A stretch of 64,000 bases of DNA from Emticicia aquatica (GTDB lineage: Bacteria; Bacteroidota; Bacteroidia; Cytophagales; Spirosomataceae). Shown here one piece after another: positions 44,598-53,575 of this stretch (the first letter of the stretch is position 1; every line of letters begins with the position of its first letter). The position numbers were made by a program, and so were the translations under genes. The notes beneath the pieces were generated by a model. It was given only the letters and a program-made list of their open reading frames with translations, searched no databases and had not been told where the DNA came from. Where the stretch lies: assembly GCF_923079645.1 (NCBI RefSeq), contig NZ_CAKLPY010000002.1, positions 1,364,001-1,428,000 on the forward strand. Direction: 5' to 3'.

Positions 44598-45212
44598 ATG
44601 AAGGTTTCATTAAAAAATATTACGCTCGCATTATCAATTGCAACTTTTTCTACAGCTGTATTGACATCTTGTAGCGATAATAATAGTACAGGCTGGGAGT
44701 TTGCTCCTAATATGTACAACTCTCGTGCGTATGAACCATTGAGTCAATGGCGTGCGAATACAATTAATGCAGATGGAAAAGATATGCGTAGTCCAGTGGA
44801 AGGAACTATTGCTCGTGCAAATTATCATACTACATTTTTACAAGATGATAGTACTACTGTAAACGATTTGATGGTTTATAATTTACCAAAGGATAGTATT
44901 GCTGTTGCAGAAGTATCATTGAAAAATCCAATTCCTTGGTCAGATAAAGTAGAAGAAGAAGGGAAAGTTCTTTATGAAAGAAACTGCCAACACTGTCATG
45001 GAGAAAAAGGGGCAGGAGATGGTGCTGTAGGAAAAGTATATAAAGGTGTACCCAATTATGCGTCGGATGCATATAAAAATATGAATGATGGTCATATTTT
45101 CCATGTAATCACGTTTGGAAAGGGACGTATGTGGGCTCATGCTTCACAAGTTAATCCAGAAGAACGATGGAAAATTGTACATTATGTACACAGGTTACAA
45201 TTGGGTAACTAA
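44598..45212 (+). CDS. actE: Alternative complex III subunit ActE, mono-heme cytochrome c lipoprotein
   Basis: A 204-residue lipoprotein. The signal VSLKNITLALSIATFSTAVLTSC ends in a lipobox (LTSC). The mature part has the conserved MYNSRAYEPLSQW region and one cytochrome c motif CQHCH (in LYERNCQHCHGEKGAGDGAVG), with a distal Met near KGRMWAHASQ. It holds one c-type heme at the periplasmic side and takes part in electron exit from the complex. It starts 34 bp after actD. Confidence 0.95.
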   Translation: MKVSLKNITLALSIATFSTAVLTSCSDNNSTGWEFAPNMYNSRAYEPLSQWRANTINADGKDMRSPVEGTIARANYHTTFLQDDSTTVNDLMVYNLPKDSIAVAEVSLKNPIPWSDKVEEEGKVLYERNCQHCHGEKGAGDGAVGKVYKGVPNYASDAYKNMNDGHIFHVITFGKGRMWAHASQVNPEERWKIVHYVHRLQLGN

Positions 45213-45230
45213 TAAATCTTAAACACGCAA

Positions 45231-45263
45231 TCCGTTGAGTGACGGAATACCCATTCTAGGGTA
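45231..45263 (+). other. Tandem hairpins between actE and actF
   Basis: Two 5-bp stems in a row (TCCGT/ACGGA at 45231-45246, TACCC/GGGTA at 45248-45263) lie in the 111-bp actE-actF gap. They have no T-run, so they are not a typical terminator; they could be an RNA processing or stabilising element. Confidence 0.35.
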
Positions 45264-45323
45264 AGTATATAGATATTTCATTCATTAACACCCTTTAAGT
45301 GTAAGGGTTCAAATTTAAAGAAA

Positions 45324-46661
45324 ATGGCTCATAGTACTCACGAAATTCCTTCTACAGAAGAAAGATTTGAGTTTAAATCTGAAACCAAACGAAATCTTAT
45401 TATTGCAGCCCTAATAGGCGTTGCAATGGTTGCAATTGGTTCATTCTTATTATCAAAAGGCTGGTCAATAGGTGTTTGGGAATCTCATGGTGCCGAACAT
45501 GCTGCTGCTGGACATGAAGCTGCAGGTCACTCTGAACATGGTGGCGAGCATGGTGCAACACTTTTCCACAGAATTATTGCCAATATTTGGATGAATAGTG
45601 TCTATTTTCTTGGAATATCAGTAGTTGGAGCATTTTTTATTGCATATAATTATGTTGCTAAAGCTGGCTGGTCTTCATCAATTAAGCGTGTTGCAGAAGC
45701 TTTACCTTCGTTTGTGATTGTTCCTGGTGTAATATTAATAATACTAATGGCAATCCCATCAACAAGACATATCGTGATGCATTGGACACATGATGGAATT
45801 ATGGATCCAGCAAGTGAGCATTATGATAAAATCATTGCTGGAAAAGCATGGTATTTAAATCTACCATTCTACTTCTTAAGATTGGTTGCTTATGTAGTTG
45901 TTTGGTATTTTGGATGGAAAACAATCCGTAAATATTCTCTTTTAGAAGATGAAGAGGGAGGATTAGAGAACTACTATAAAAGTCGAAATACAGCAAAATT
46001 ATTTTTGATTTTCTTTGCAGTAACAGCATCTACATCTGCTTGGGATTTGTCTATGGTAATTGATACACACTGGTTTTCAACAATGTTTGGTTGGTATCAT
46101 TTAGCTAGCTGGCATGTAGCAGGTTTAGCAACTATGATGCTTACAATTCTTTTATTGAAAGACCAAGGGTACTTAGGAGCAGTAAAAGAGAGTCATTTAC
46201 ATGATTTAGGTAAATTTATTTTTGGATTTTCAATATTCTGGACTTATGTATGGTTTTCGCAATATTTATTGATATTCTATGCAAATTTACCTGAAGAAAC
46301 GATTTATTTCCGTGAACGTTTTACTGGCTTCCAAGGTAGATACTGGTGGCCATTCCATATAAGTCTTGTGTTAAACTTTTTCTTCCCATTCTTAATTTTA
46401 ATGGCTAGAAATTCTAAAAGACGTCCTACTTTTTTGAAGTTAGGTAGTATTTCAGTAATAATAGGACATTGGTTCGATTTTTACCAAATGCACATGCCAG
46501 GAATTGCAAAAGATCAAGGTGGGATAGGTATTATTGAGTGGGGAACAACATTGACTTTTGCCTCTTTGTTTATCTATTTTGTTGCTAATGAGTTGTCAAA
46601 AGCAAATCTTTACCCAAAAAACCACCCATTCTTAGAAGAGAGTTTACACCACGATATTTAA
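45324..46661 (+). CDS. actF: Alternative complex III subunit ActF (NrfD-like membrane protein)
   Basis: A second large membrane subunit (445 residues, about ten helices), paralogous to ActC. The N-terminal loop is His-rich (SHGAEHAAAGHEAAGHSEHGGEHGA region), then IIANIWMNSVYFLGISVVGAFF. The later segments TSAWDLSMVIDTHWFSTMFGWYHLASWHVAG and YANLPEETIYFRERFTGFQG are typical of ActF. It completes the membrane core with ActC; quinol oxidation is thought to involve the NrfD-like subunits. Start ATG 45324, 111 bp after actE. Confidence 0.93.
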   Translation: MAHSTHEIPSTEERFEFKSETKRNLIIAALIGVAMVAIGSFLLSKGWSIGVWESHGAEHAAAGHEAAGHSEHGGEHGATLFHRIIANIWMNSVYFLGISVVGAFFIAYNYVAKAGWSSSIKRVAEALPSFVIVPGVILIILMAIPSTRHIVMHWTHDGIMDPASEHYDKIIAGKAWYLNLPFYFLRLVAYVVVWYFGWKTIRKYSLLEDEEGGLENYYKSRNTAKLFLIFFAVTASTSAWDLSMVIDTHWFSTMFGWYHLASWHVAGLATMMLTILLLKDQGYLGAVKESHLHDLGKFIFGFSIFWTYVWFSQYLLIFYANLPEETIYFRERFTGFQGRYWWPFHISLVLNFFFPFLILMARNSKRRPTFLKLGSISVIIGHWFDFYQMHMPGIAKDQGGIGIIEWGTTLTFASLFIYFVANELSKANLYPKNHPFLEESLHHDI

Positions 46662-46743
46662 TTTTTTCAAACAATTTCGTTAAACATCTTTTTATAAGTA
46701 ATAAGGGTTTAAGTATATTCAAACTTGTAAAATATATAGTAAC

Positions 46744-47877
46744 ATGACATTATTGATTGTAGCTTTAGCAATCGTGTTTATTGTTCTTACTGTACTAGTA
46801 ATATCAAAAACACAGACCCTTTTGAAGGGAGTAAAAGGGGAAACAGAACAAAATGATGATGTAGTGGACAGTGCCAATAACATGAACGGTTTTGGTTTGT
46901 TTATCTTCTGGATTTTGAGTGTAATAGGATTTGTTTGGTCATTCTTATATGCTAAAAAAGACTTCTTGATGGCTTTTGGAGATATTCCTACGGCATCATC
47001 AGTACATGGAAAAGAAACTGATTTTTGGTTTTGGTTCGGAATGGCAGTAATTACTGTTGCCTTCTTAATTGTAAACTCAGTTTTATTCTATTTTCCTCTA
47101 AAATACCGATATGATAAAAACCGTAAAGCTCATTTCTACCCACATAATAATACACTTGAAGTAGTATGGACATTGATTCCTGCGATTGTAATGGCTGGTT
47201 TGGTTTTTACTGGACTGAGAGTTTGGAATAAAGTAATGTCAGATGCACCAAAAGATGCAGAGATTATTGAAATAATGGGTAAGCAATTTGGGTGGCAGGT
47301 TCGTTACGGTGGAGTTGATAATGGTAAACTAGGTAATCATAGTTTTAAGTTGATTGATGATGCGGCAGGAAATGAATTTGGAGTTGATTTTACTGATGAA
47401 AATTCATTTGATGATTTCACAAATAGTAGTGAAATGCATATACCAAAAGGCAAACCAGTTCTTTTGAAAATCAGAGCGAGAGATGTATTACATAGTGTAT
47501 TTATACCTCACATGAGAGTTAAAATGGATGCAGTTCCAGGAATGCCAACTAAGTTTTGGTTTGTTGCAGATAAGTCGACTGCTGATATGAAGGCTGAATT
47601 AGGAAATCCTGATTTCAAATATGAAATAGCATGTACAGAGGTTTGTGGAAGAAGTCATTTTGCAATGAAATTGATTTTGGTTGTTGATGAGCCTGCTGAT
47701 TATGAAAAATGGAAAAAAGAGCAAAAATCATTACTTGCTTCGAAACCAGAGTTCCTTGATAAAGTTCCTGCAAATTTGAAAGCAAAAGCATTGAAGTATT
47801 TACCTTCAGAGGCTCCTTCTGATAGTACAACGGCTTCTGCTAGTACAAGTTTGCCAACGGTAACATCTTTAAGATAA
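46744..47877 (+). CDS. coxB: Cytochrome c oxidase subunit II
   Basis: It carries the CuA electron-entry site of the oxidase. The 377 residues begin with an extra hydrophobic segment plus FGLFIFWILSVIGFVWSFLY, then the two usual helices (WFWFGMAVITVAFLI... and LEVVWTLIPAIVMAGLVF). In the C-terminal cupredoxin domain the CuA ligands are the His of VLHSVFIPHMR and CTEVCGRSHFAM (Cys, Cys, His, Met). There is no cytochrome c domain fused at the C-terminus, so electrons must come from a heme of ActA or ActE. Starts 82 bp after actF. Confidence 0.94.
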   Translation: MTLLIVALAIVFIVLTVLVISKTQTLLKGVKGETEQNDDVVDSANNMNGFGLFIFWILSVIGFVWSFLYAKKDFLMAFGDIPTASSVHGKETDFWFWFGMAVITVAFLIVNSVLFYFPLKYRYDKNRKAHFYPHNNTLEVVWTLIPAIVMAGLVFTGLRVWNKVMSDAPKDAEIIEIMGKQFGWQVRYGGVDNGKLGNHSFKLIDDAAGNEFGVDFTDENSFDDFTNSSEMHIPKGKPVLLKIRARDVLHSVFIPHMRVKMDAVPGMPTKFWFVADKSTADMKAELGNPDFKYEIACTEVCGRSHFAMKLILVVDEPADYEKWKKEQKSLLASKPEFLDKVPANLKAKALKYLPSEAPSDSTTASASTSLPTVTSLR

Positions 47878-47908
47878 TATTTAGAATACTTAAACTAATA
47901 ATATAGAT

Positions 47909-49789
47909 ATGGCAGCAGTAGCACACGCAGATGCTCATGTTCATGGACATGAAGAAGCACACGAGCATCACGAGCCGCAAAGTTTTATCAGAAAATATAT
48001 TTTTTCTGAAGACCATAAAGTAATTGCAAAACAATACCTTATTTCAGGAATTGTTTGGGCTTTAATAGGAGGTTTACTCTCATTAGTTTTCCGTTTACAA
48101 TTAGGTTATCCTGGAATTGATTTAGGTTGGTTGAAACCAATTTTAGGCGAAAGATGGTTTGACGAAACGGGTAAACTTGACCCAAATTACTACATTGCTT
48201 TGGTAACAATGCACGGAACTATTATGGTTTTCTTTGTATTGACAGCAGGTTTGAGTGGTACTTTCTCTAATTTTCTAATCCCACTTCAAGTAGGTGCAAG
48301 AGATATGGCATCAGGATTTATTAATATGTTATCATATTGGTTCTTCTTTTTGTCAAGTGTAATTATGTTCTGTTCATTATTTGTTCAAGATGGTCCTGCT
48401 GGTGGTGGTTGGGTAGTTTATCCTCCATTAAGTGCTTTGCCAGACGCAGCTCCTGGGTCGGGTACTGGTATGACTATGTGGTTAATCAGTATGGCGATTT
48501 TTATTGTATCGAGTTTATTAGGTAGTATCAATTATGTTACAACAGTAATAAATCTTCGTACTAAAGGAATGACGTTTGATAAAATGCCACTTACTATTTG
48601 GGCATTTACGTTTACTGCTATTTTGGGTATTCTCTCTTTTCCAGTATTATTGTCAGCGGCACTTTTATTAATTTTTGATAGAAGCTTTGGTACAAGTTTC
48701 TATTTGTCAGATATTTATATCAATGGACAAGCTCTTCCTAATCAAGGAGGTAGTCCGATTTTGTTCCAACACTTATTTTGGTTCTTAGGTCACCCAGAAG
48801 TTTATATCGTTATTCTTCCAGCATTGGGAATGACCTCTGAGATTATTGCCACTAATGCTAGAAAACCAATATTTGGATACAAAGCGATGATTTTCTCAAT
48901 GTTAGGAATTATGTTTTTGGCATTTATCGTTTGGGCTCACCATATGTTTATGACAGGGATGAATCCTTTCTTAGGGTCGGTGTTTACATTGTTGACATTA
49001 ATTATAGCAGTACCATCAGCGGTAAAAGGCTTCAACTATATTACGACACTTTGGAGAGGAAATATCATCTTTACTCCTGCAATGTTATTCTCAATAGGAC
49101 TTGTTTCTTTCTTTGTTTCGGGTGGCGTTACAGGTATTATACTTGGAAATAGTGCTTTAGATATTCAATTACATGATACATACTTTGTAGTAGCTCACTT
49201 TCACCTAGTAATGGGTTCGGCAGCATTCTTTGGTATGGTTGCGGGGGTCTATCACTGGTTTCCAAAAATGTTTGGTAAAATGATGAATCCTACGTTAGGA
49301 TATATTCACTTTTGGATAACTTTTGCTGGGGTTTATTTAGTATTCTTCCCTCAGCATTATTTAGGTATTGCTGGTTTCCCAAGAAGATATTATGCCTATA
49401 CAGGGTTCGATTTCACAAATAAATACCAAGATTTAGCAGAATTGAGTACAGTAGCAGCAATTGTGGTATTTGCGGCTAATCTAATCTTCTTGTTCAATTT
49501 TATTTATTCAATTTTTTGGGGTAAGAAAGCACCACAAAATCCATGGAAGTCTAACACATTAGAGTGGACAACACCTGTTAACGTGGGTCATGGTAACTGG
49601 CCAGGTGAGATTCCTGCTGTGTATCGTTGGCCATACGATTATAGCAAACCGGGTTCAGAAGCAGACTTTATACCTCAAAATATTCCATTCTCTGCAACTC
49701 CAGAATCAAACTTCCCACATGAAAATGAATTGATTAGAGAAGAAAAGGAAATAGAAAGTATACAATTCAATTATAATATACCAGATTGA
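47909..49789 (+). CDS. coxA: Cytochrome c oxidase subunit I
   Basis: The catalytic heme-copper subunit (626 residues, twelve or more helices), reducing O2 to water and pumping protons. Marks: TMHGTIMVFF (heme ligand His), WFLGHPEVYIVILPALG (CuB His and cross-linked Tyr), the CuB histidine pair in VWAHHMFMTGM, and HDTYFVVAHFHLVMG (both heme His ligands). A His-rich N-terminus (AHADAHVHGHEEAHEHHE) is common in this phylum. It is 31 bp after coxB and is followed by a hairpin before the heme A synthase gene. Confidence 0.97.
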   Translation: MAAVAHADAHVHGHEEAHEHHEPQSFIRKYIFSEDHKVIAKQYLISGIVWALIGGLLSLVFRLQLGYPGIDLGWLKPILGERWFDETGKLDPNYYIALVTMHGTIMVFFVLTAGLSGTFSNFLIPLQVGARDMASGFINMLSYWFFFLSSVIMFCSLFVQDGPAGGGWVVYPPLSALPDAAPGSGTGMTMWLISMAIFIVSSLLGSINYVTTVINLRTKGMTFDKMPLTIWAFTFTAILGILSFPVLLSAALLLIFDRSFGTSFYLSDIYINGQALPNQGGSPILFQHLFWFLGHPEVYIVILPALGMTSEIIATNARKPIFGYKAMIFSMLGIMFLAFIVWAHHMFMTGMNPFLGSVFTLLTLIIAVPSAVKGFNYITTLWRGNIIFTPAMLFSIGLVSFFVSGGVTGIILGNSALDIQLHDTYFVVAHFHLVMGSAAFFGMVAGVYHWFPKMFGKMMNPTLGYIHFWITFAGVYLVFFPQHYLGIAGFPRRYYAYTGFDFTNKYQDLAELSTVAAIVVFAANLIFLFNFIYSIFWGKKAPQNPWKSNTLEWTTPVNVGHGNWPGEIPAVYRWPYDYSKPGSEADFIPQNIPFSATPESNFPHENELIREEKEIESIQFNYNIPD

Positions 49790-49799
49790 TGATTGATAC

Positions 49800-49830
49800 A
49801 TGATTCACAACCTTCAAAGTTGTGAATCAT
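49800..49830 (+). other. Strong hairpin between coxA and ctaA
   Basis: ATGATTCACAAC (49800-49811) and GTTGTGAATCAT (49819-49830) form a perfect 12-bp stem with a 7-nt loop, 10 bp after the coxA stop. There is no T-run after it. It may protect the 3' end of the act-cox mRNA or partly terminate it. Confidence 0.55.
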
Positions 49831-49844
49831 TGTCTAAGCCTTAT

Positions 49845-50825
49845 ATGAGACAAGGAAAGATATTTAGAAATCTAGGATTTTGGACAATTGGAGCAGTTTA
49901 TATCTTAATATTAATAGGTGGAATTGTTCGTGCAACTGGCTCAGGAATGGGCTGTCCTGACTGGCCTAAATGTTTTGGAACTTGGATTCCCCCAACAGAC
50001 ATCTCTCAGTTACCTAGTAATTACAAAGAGATTTATGGTGCAAAACTCAAAGGTGAAATAGAATTCAATGCATTAAAGACATGGATTGAGTACATAAATA
50101 GACTTGTAGGTGTATTAATTGGTTTATTGGTATTTGCTACTTTTTTAAGTTCGTTCTTTACTTTTTGGAAAAAAGATAAGGTAATTGTTACATTGACCTT
50201 TATTGCAACCCTTTTAGTTGGTTTTGAAGGTTGGTTAGGTTCAAAAGTTGTATCAAGTGAGCTGCATCCTGTGATGATAACCCTTCACATGTTGGTTTCA
50301 TTAATTATTGTTTTTGTATTACTTTATGCAGTAGCAAGGTCTTATAATGAAATTATTGAGATTGAAAGTATTACAGATAGAACTTCACTTAGCTTTTTAC
50401 TAACTGCTACGATGTTTCTGACGGTTGGGCAAATTTTATTAGGAACTCAAGTTAGAGAAATGGTTGACCAAGTATCTTACTTAATGGGCGAAACATTAAG
50501 GACTGAATGGGTAGCTAATTTAGGTGGCAAATTTAAAATGCATGCCTTTTTTTCAATAATAATTTTAGCGGCTAATACCTTAATATATTATAAGGTTGAT
50601 ATTAGTATAACGGAGAAAAAAGTTGTGTTTAAGTTGACTAAATGGTTGATGATTGTAATTGGCATAGAAATGATTTCTGGGCTTTCATTAGCATATTTAG
50701 GTTTTCCAAGGTTTTTACAACCAATTCACCTTACTTTGGGTGTACTCGCATTGGGGATTCAGTTTATAATATATTTATTGTTAAATAAAGAAAGAGTTTT
50801 CAGAAGCATGGCTTCACCTTCATAA
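49845..50825 (+). CDS. ctaA: Heme A synthase (COX15/CtaA family)
   Basis: It oxidises the C8 methyl of heme O to the formyl group of heme A needed by subunit I. A membrane protein of 326 residues with about eight helices. Family marks: GGIVRATGSGMGCPDWPKCFG with the paired cysteines of the first periplasmic loop, His in ELHPVMITLHML, KMHAFFS, and FLQPIHLTLGVL, expected heme ligands. The start is ATG 49845, since the in-frame ATG at 49800 lies inside the hairpin. It is directly followed by ctaB (TAA then ATG). Confidence 0.93.
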   Translation: MRQGKIFRNLGFWTIGAVYILILIGGIVRATGSGMGCPDWPKCFGTWIPPTDISQLPSNYKEIYGAKLKGEIEFNALKTWIEYINRLVGVLIGLLVFATFLSSFFTFWKKDKVIVTLTFIATLLVGFEGWLGSKVVSSELHPVMITLHMLVSLIIVFVLLYAVARSYNEIIEIESITDRTSLSFLLTATMFLTVGQILLGTQVREMVDQVSYLMGETLRTEWVANLGGKFKMHAFFSIIILAANTLIYYKVDISITEKKVVFKLTKWLMIVIGIEMISGLSLAYLGFPRFLQPIHLTLGVLALGIQFIIYLLLNKERVFRSMASPS

Positions 50826-51707
50826 ATGAGTTTAACAGTTTCTCAAAATATAGTTTCACAGAAATTAAAAGCGTACTACGATATAACTAAATTTAGGTTA
50901 TCATCAACAGTGGTTTTTTCTGGGGCATTTGGTTTTATAATTGCTTCTGAAAAAATTGATTGGGCAAAACTTGTACTTTTTTGTATAGCTGCTTTTTCAA
51001 CAACTGCGGCTGCAAATATCATCAATCAAATCATTGAAAAAGATTTAGATAAATTGATGAGGAGAACAGAGTCTCGTCCTTTGCCAAGCGGTAAATTAAC
51101 GGTTAAAGAAGCAGCAATTTTTGGCTGGATAATGGCAGCTGTTGCAATGTATATTTTATTTTTTGTTTTTAATGTAAAAGCAGGGTTATTGGCTCTACTT
51201 TCAATGATTTTATATGGGTTTGTTTATACACCATTAAAAAGAGTTGGACCTGTTGCAGTAGCAGTTGGTGCTTTACCGGGTGCTTTTCCTCCGATGATAG
51301 GTTGGGTTGCTGCAGTAAATCACTTTGGACTTGAGCCAGGTATTTTATTTGCGATTCAATTTTTCTGGCAATTTCCTCATTTTTGGGCAATTGCTTGGGT
51401 ACTCGATGAAGACTATAATAAAGCAGGATTTAAACTTTTACCATCAAAAGGTGGGCAAAATTTGAATTCGGCTATCCAAATAATGATTTATACGCTATTT
51501 TTGTTGCCTTTATGCTGGGTTCCATATTATTTGGGTATGACAGGAATAAATTCGGGTGTAATAGCAATGATTTTCGGTGTGTTGTTTTTAGCTCAAACAT
51601 TTCATCTGATGAGAAGAGTTGATCGAAAAGCAGCATTGCAATTAATGTTTGGCTCTTTTATATATTTGCCAGTAGTTCAAATTGCGTATTTGTTGGATAA
51701 ACTATAA
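50826..51707 (+). CDS. ctaB: Heme O synthase (protoheme IX farnesyltransferase)
   Basis: A UbiA-family membrane prenyltransferase (293 residues) that attaches a farnesyl group to protoheme to give heme O, the substrate of CtaA. The first Asp-rich motif is in NIINQIIEKDLDKLMRRTESRPLPSG, the second region in YGFVYTPLKRVG and WQFPHFWAIAWVLDEDYNKAG. Starts immediately after the ctaA stop codon, suggesting translational coupling of consecutive steps of heme A synthesis. Confidence 0.96.
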   Translation: MSLTVSQNIVSQKLKAYYDITKFRLSSTVVFSGAFGFIIASEKIDWAKLVLFCIAAFSTTAAANIINQIIEKDLDKLMRRTESRPLPSGKLTVKEAAIFGWIMAAVAMYILFFVFNVKAGLLALLSMILYGFVYTPLKRVGPVAVAVGALPGAFPPMIGWVAAVNHFGLEPGILFAIQFFWQFPHFWAIAWVLDEDYNKAGFKLLPSKGGQNLNSAIQIMIYTLFLLPLCWVPYYLGMTGINSGVIAMIFGVLFLAQTFHLMRRVDRKAALQLMFGSFIYLPVVQIAYLLDKL

Positions 51708-51753
51708 TATCCTTTTACTCAAAGTTGAGTAAATCTCTAAAAGTCTAAATTAT

Positions 51754-52359
51754 ATGAGTAATAAAAATATTAAAGGAGAAACAGTTGTGAATGTAGGCGT
51801 ACAAGAAGCACAACCTGTTTTATCCGTAAATAAGTGGAAATTTATCATTTGGCTCTTTATCATTACCGTAGTTATGTTGTTTGCGTCGCAGACAAGTGCT
51901 TACTTGGTAAGAAGAGCAGAAGGAAACTGGGCTGAGTTTACTATTCCAACAATTTTTTGGTTTAGTACATTAGTATTGATAGTAAGTAGTGTTTCAATGC
52001 ATTTTTCATTAATTGCTGCAAAATCGAATAACATTGGTAAACTTAAAATTTATGTAGCGATTACATCTTTTTTCGGTTTAGTGTTCTTATTAATGCAGTA
52101 TTTGGGTTGGCAAGATTTACAAAACCAAGGAATTTATTTAAAAGGAAATCCGTCGGGGTCATTTTTTTATATTTTTACAGGTTTGCACATGGTGCATTTG
52201 GCCTTAGGACTAGGGATTTTGTTTGCAACCTTTATAATGGCATTTAGATTAAAGATTGATTCTGAAAATACTATTTTAGTTGAAGTTTGTGCAACAGCTT
52301 GGCATTTTTTAGACATTCTTTGGCTATATTTGTTCGTTTTTTTATTGTATTTTAGATAG
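51754..52359 (+). CDS. Cytochrome c oxidase subunit III-like protein (first copy)
   Basis: A heme-copper oxidase subunit III (201 residues, about five helices). Marks: WKFIIWLFIITVVMLFASQTSAYLVRRA, LGWQDLQNQGI, GSFFYIFTGLHMVHLALGL and AWHFLDILWLYLFVFLLYF (the WHFLDxxWxxxF end). It is followed 80 bp later by a second, longer subunit III. One of the two may be the structural subunit and the other an accessory or assembly subunit; sequence does not decide. Confidence 0.9.
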   Translation: MSNKNIKGETVVNVGVQEAQPVLSVNKWKFIIWLFIITVVMLFASQTSAYLVRRAEGNWAEFTIPTIFWFSTLVLIVSSVSMHFSLIAAKSNNIGKLKIYVAITSFFGLVFLLMQYLGWQDLQNQGIYLKGNPSGSFFYIFTGLHMVHLALGLGILFATFIMAFRLKIDSENTILVEVCATAWHFLDILWLYLFVFLLYFR

Positions 52360-52439
52360 TATTTACTTTTTGACTAAATTTGAGTCGAAATTAATTGAAA
52401 TTGTTAACCAAGGCGGATTACCGCTAATAATTGTAAGTT

Positions 52440-53186
52440 ATGGCAAGTGCAAATACCTCTACAACCGCAGAACACTTAATATGGAAAGGCGGCGTGCAAC
52501 CAATGAAAGTTGGATACGGAAAATTAATGATGTGGATTTTTTTATTATCTGACACATTTACGTTTTCGGCTTTATTAGTTGCGTATGGTTTGGTTCGTTA
52601 CAGTTTTCCTACTTTTGAAGGACTACGCAAAAGTTTTGAATTTTCAAATGCGTGGTGGCCAATTCCTGAAAGAGTTTTTGCTTCAGTGCCATTCCTTCAT
52701 GGAATAAACGCTCCGTTGGTGTTTGTTGGAATCATGACTTTTATTTTGATTATGAGTTCAGTTACAATGGTGCTTGCTGTAGAAGCTGGTCATCGTCGTG
52801 ATAAAGCTGATGTTGAAAAATATATGCTTTGGACAATTCTTGGAGGTATCGCCTTTTTAAGTTCTCAAGCATGGGAGTGGAGTCACTTTATTCACGGTTC
52901 GGAAGAAGGACTGGCTTTAGCAGATGGTACAAAGATTTTTGGTGCAAATCTTGTGAGAAATGAGTATGGCCCAGCAGCATTTGCAGACTTCTTTTTCTTC
53001 ATTACTGGATTCCATGGAACTCACGTATTTTCTGGTGTTGTATTAAACGTATTGATATTTTACAACACTGCGAACGGCGTATATGAAAAACGTGGACATT
53101 ATGATATGATTGAAAAAGTTGGTCTATACTGGCACTTTGTTGATTTAGTATGGGTGTTTGTATTTACATTCTTCTACTTAGTTTAG
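52440..53186 (+). CDS. coxC: Cytochrome c oxidase subunit III (second copy)
   Basis: A 248-residue subunit III with about six to seven helices. Marks: GYGKLMMWIFLLSDTFTFSALL, SSQAWEWSHFIH, FFFITGFHGTHVFSGVV, and the end GLYWHFVDLVWVFVFTFFYLV. It is longer than the preceding copy and carries the classical EW..H and HxxxF...WHF signatures, so I give it the symbol. It is 80 bp after the first copy and 50 bp before subunit IV. Confidence 0.92.
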   Translation: MASANTSTTAEHLIWKGGVQPMKVGYGKLMMWIFLLSDTFTFSALLVAYGLVRYSFPTFEGLRKSFEFSNAWWPIPERVFASVPFLHGINAPLVFVGIMTFILIMSSVTMVLAVEAGHRRDKADVEKYMLWTILGGIAFLSSQAWEWSHFIHGSEEGLALADGTKIFGANLVRNEYGPAAFADFFFFITGFHGTHVFSGVVLNVLIFYNTANGVYEKRGHYDMIEKVGLYWHFVDLVWVFVFTFFYLV

Positions 53187-53236
53187 GTTAAATTACTCTT
53201 TTTTAATAAATTTAGAAAGTTTAAAATAGTATTAAA

Positions 53237-53575
53237 ATGGCTCAACATACAGAAAGTGGCGAAAAATTGCCATCGCAAACCAAAGAAATTTGGAGAACAT
53301 TTTGGATTTTATTGGGAATTACAGCATTAGAATTCGTAATAGCATTTACAGTAGATGCGGATTTATATAAGTGGACTAAAGTTGGAATATTTATTATTTT
53401 AACTCTAGTAAAAGCATATTATATCGTTGGTATTTTTATGCACCTTAAACATGAAGTTAAGTCATTGATTTGGACAGTAGTGTTGCCATGTATGTTTGTT
53501 GCATGGCTAGTGGTTGCACTTATTGTAGAAGGCGGATACATTGGATGGGAAAGATTATTTTTTATCGGTAAATAA
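53237..53575 (+). CDS. Cytochrome c oxidase subunit IV family protein
   Basis: A small 112-residue membrane protein with three helices (IWRTFWILLGITALEFVIAF, KVGIFIILTLVKAYYIVGIFMHL, LIWTVVLPCMFVAWLVVALI). The sequence matches the prokaryotic caa3/cytochrome o subunit IV type, with the conserved KAYYIVGIFMHLKHE. An accessory subunit that stabilises the oxidase. Its TAA is followed directly by the ATG of the SCO1 gene. Confidence 0.9.
   Translation: MAQHTESGEKLPSQTKEIWRTFWILLGITALEFVIAFTVDADLYKWTKVGIFIILTLVKAYYIVGIFMHLKHEVKSLIWTVVLPCMFVAWLVVALIVEGGYIGWERLFFIGK

Noticed and set aside
52370..52552. 60-codon plus-strand frame between the two subunit III genes
   Set aside because: Overlaps the start of the second subunit III gene out of frame and lacks any domain.
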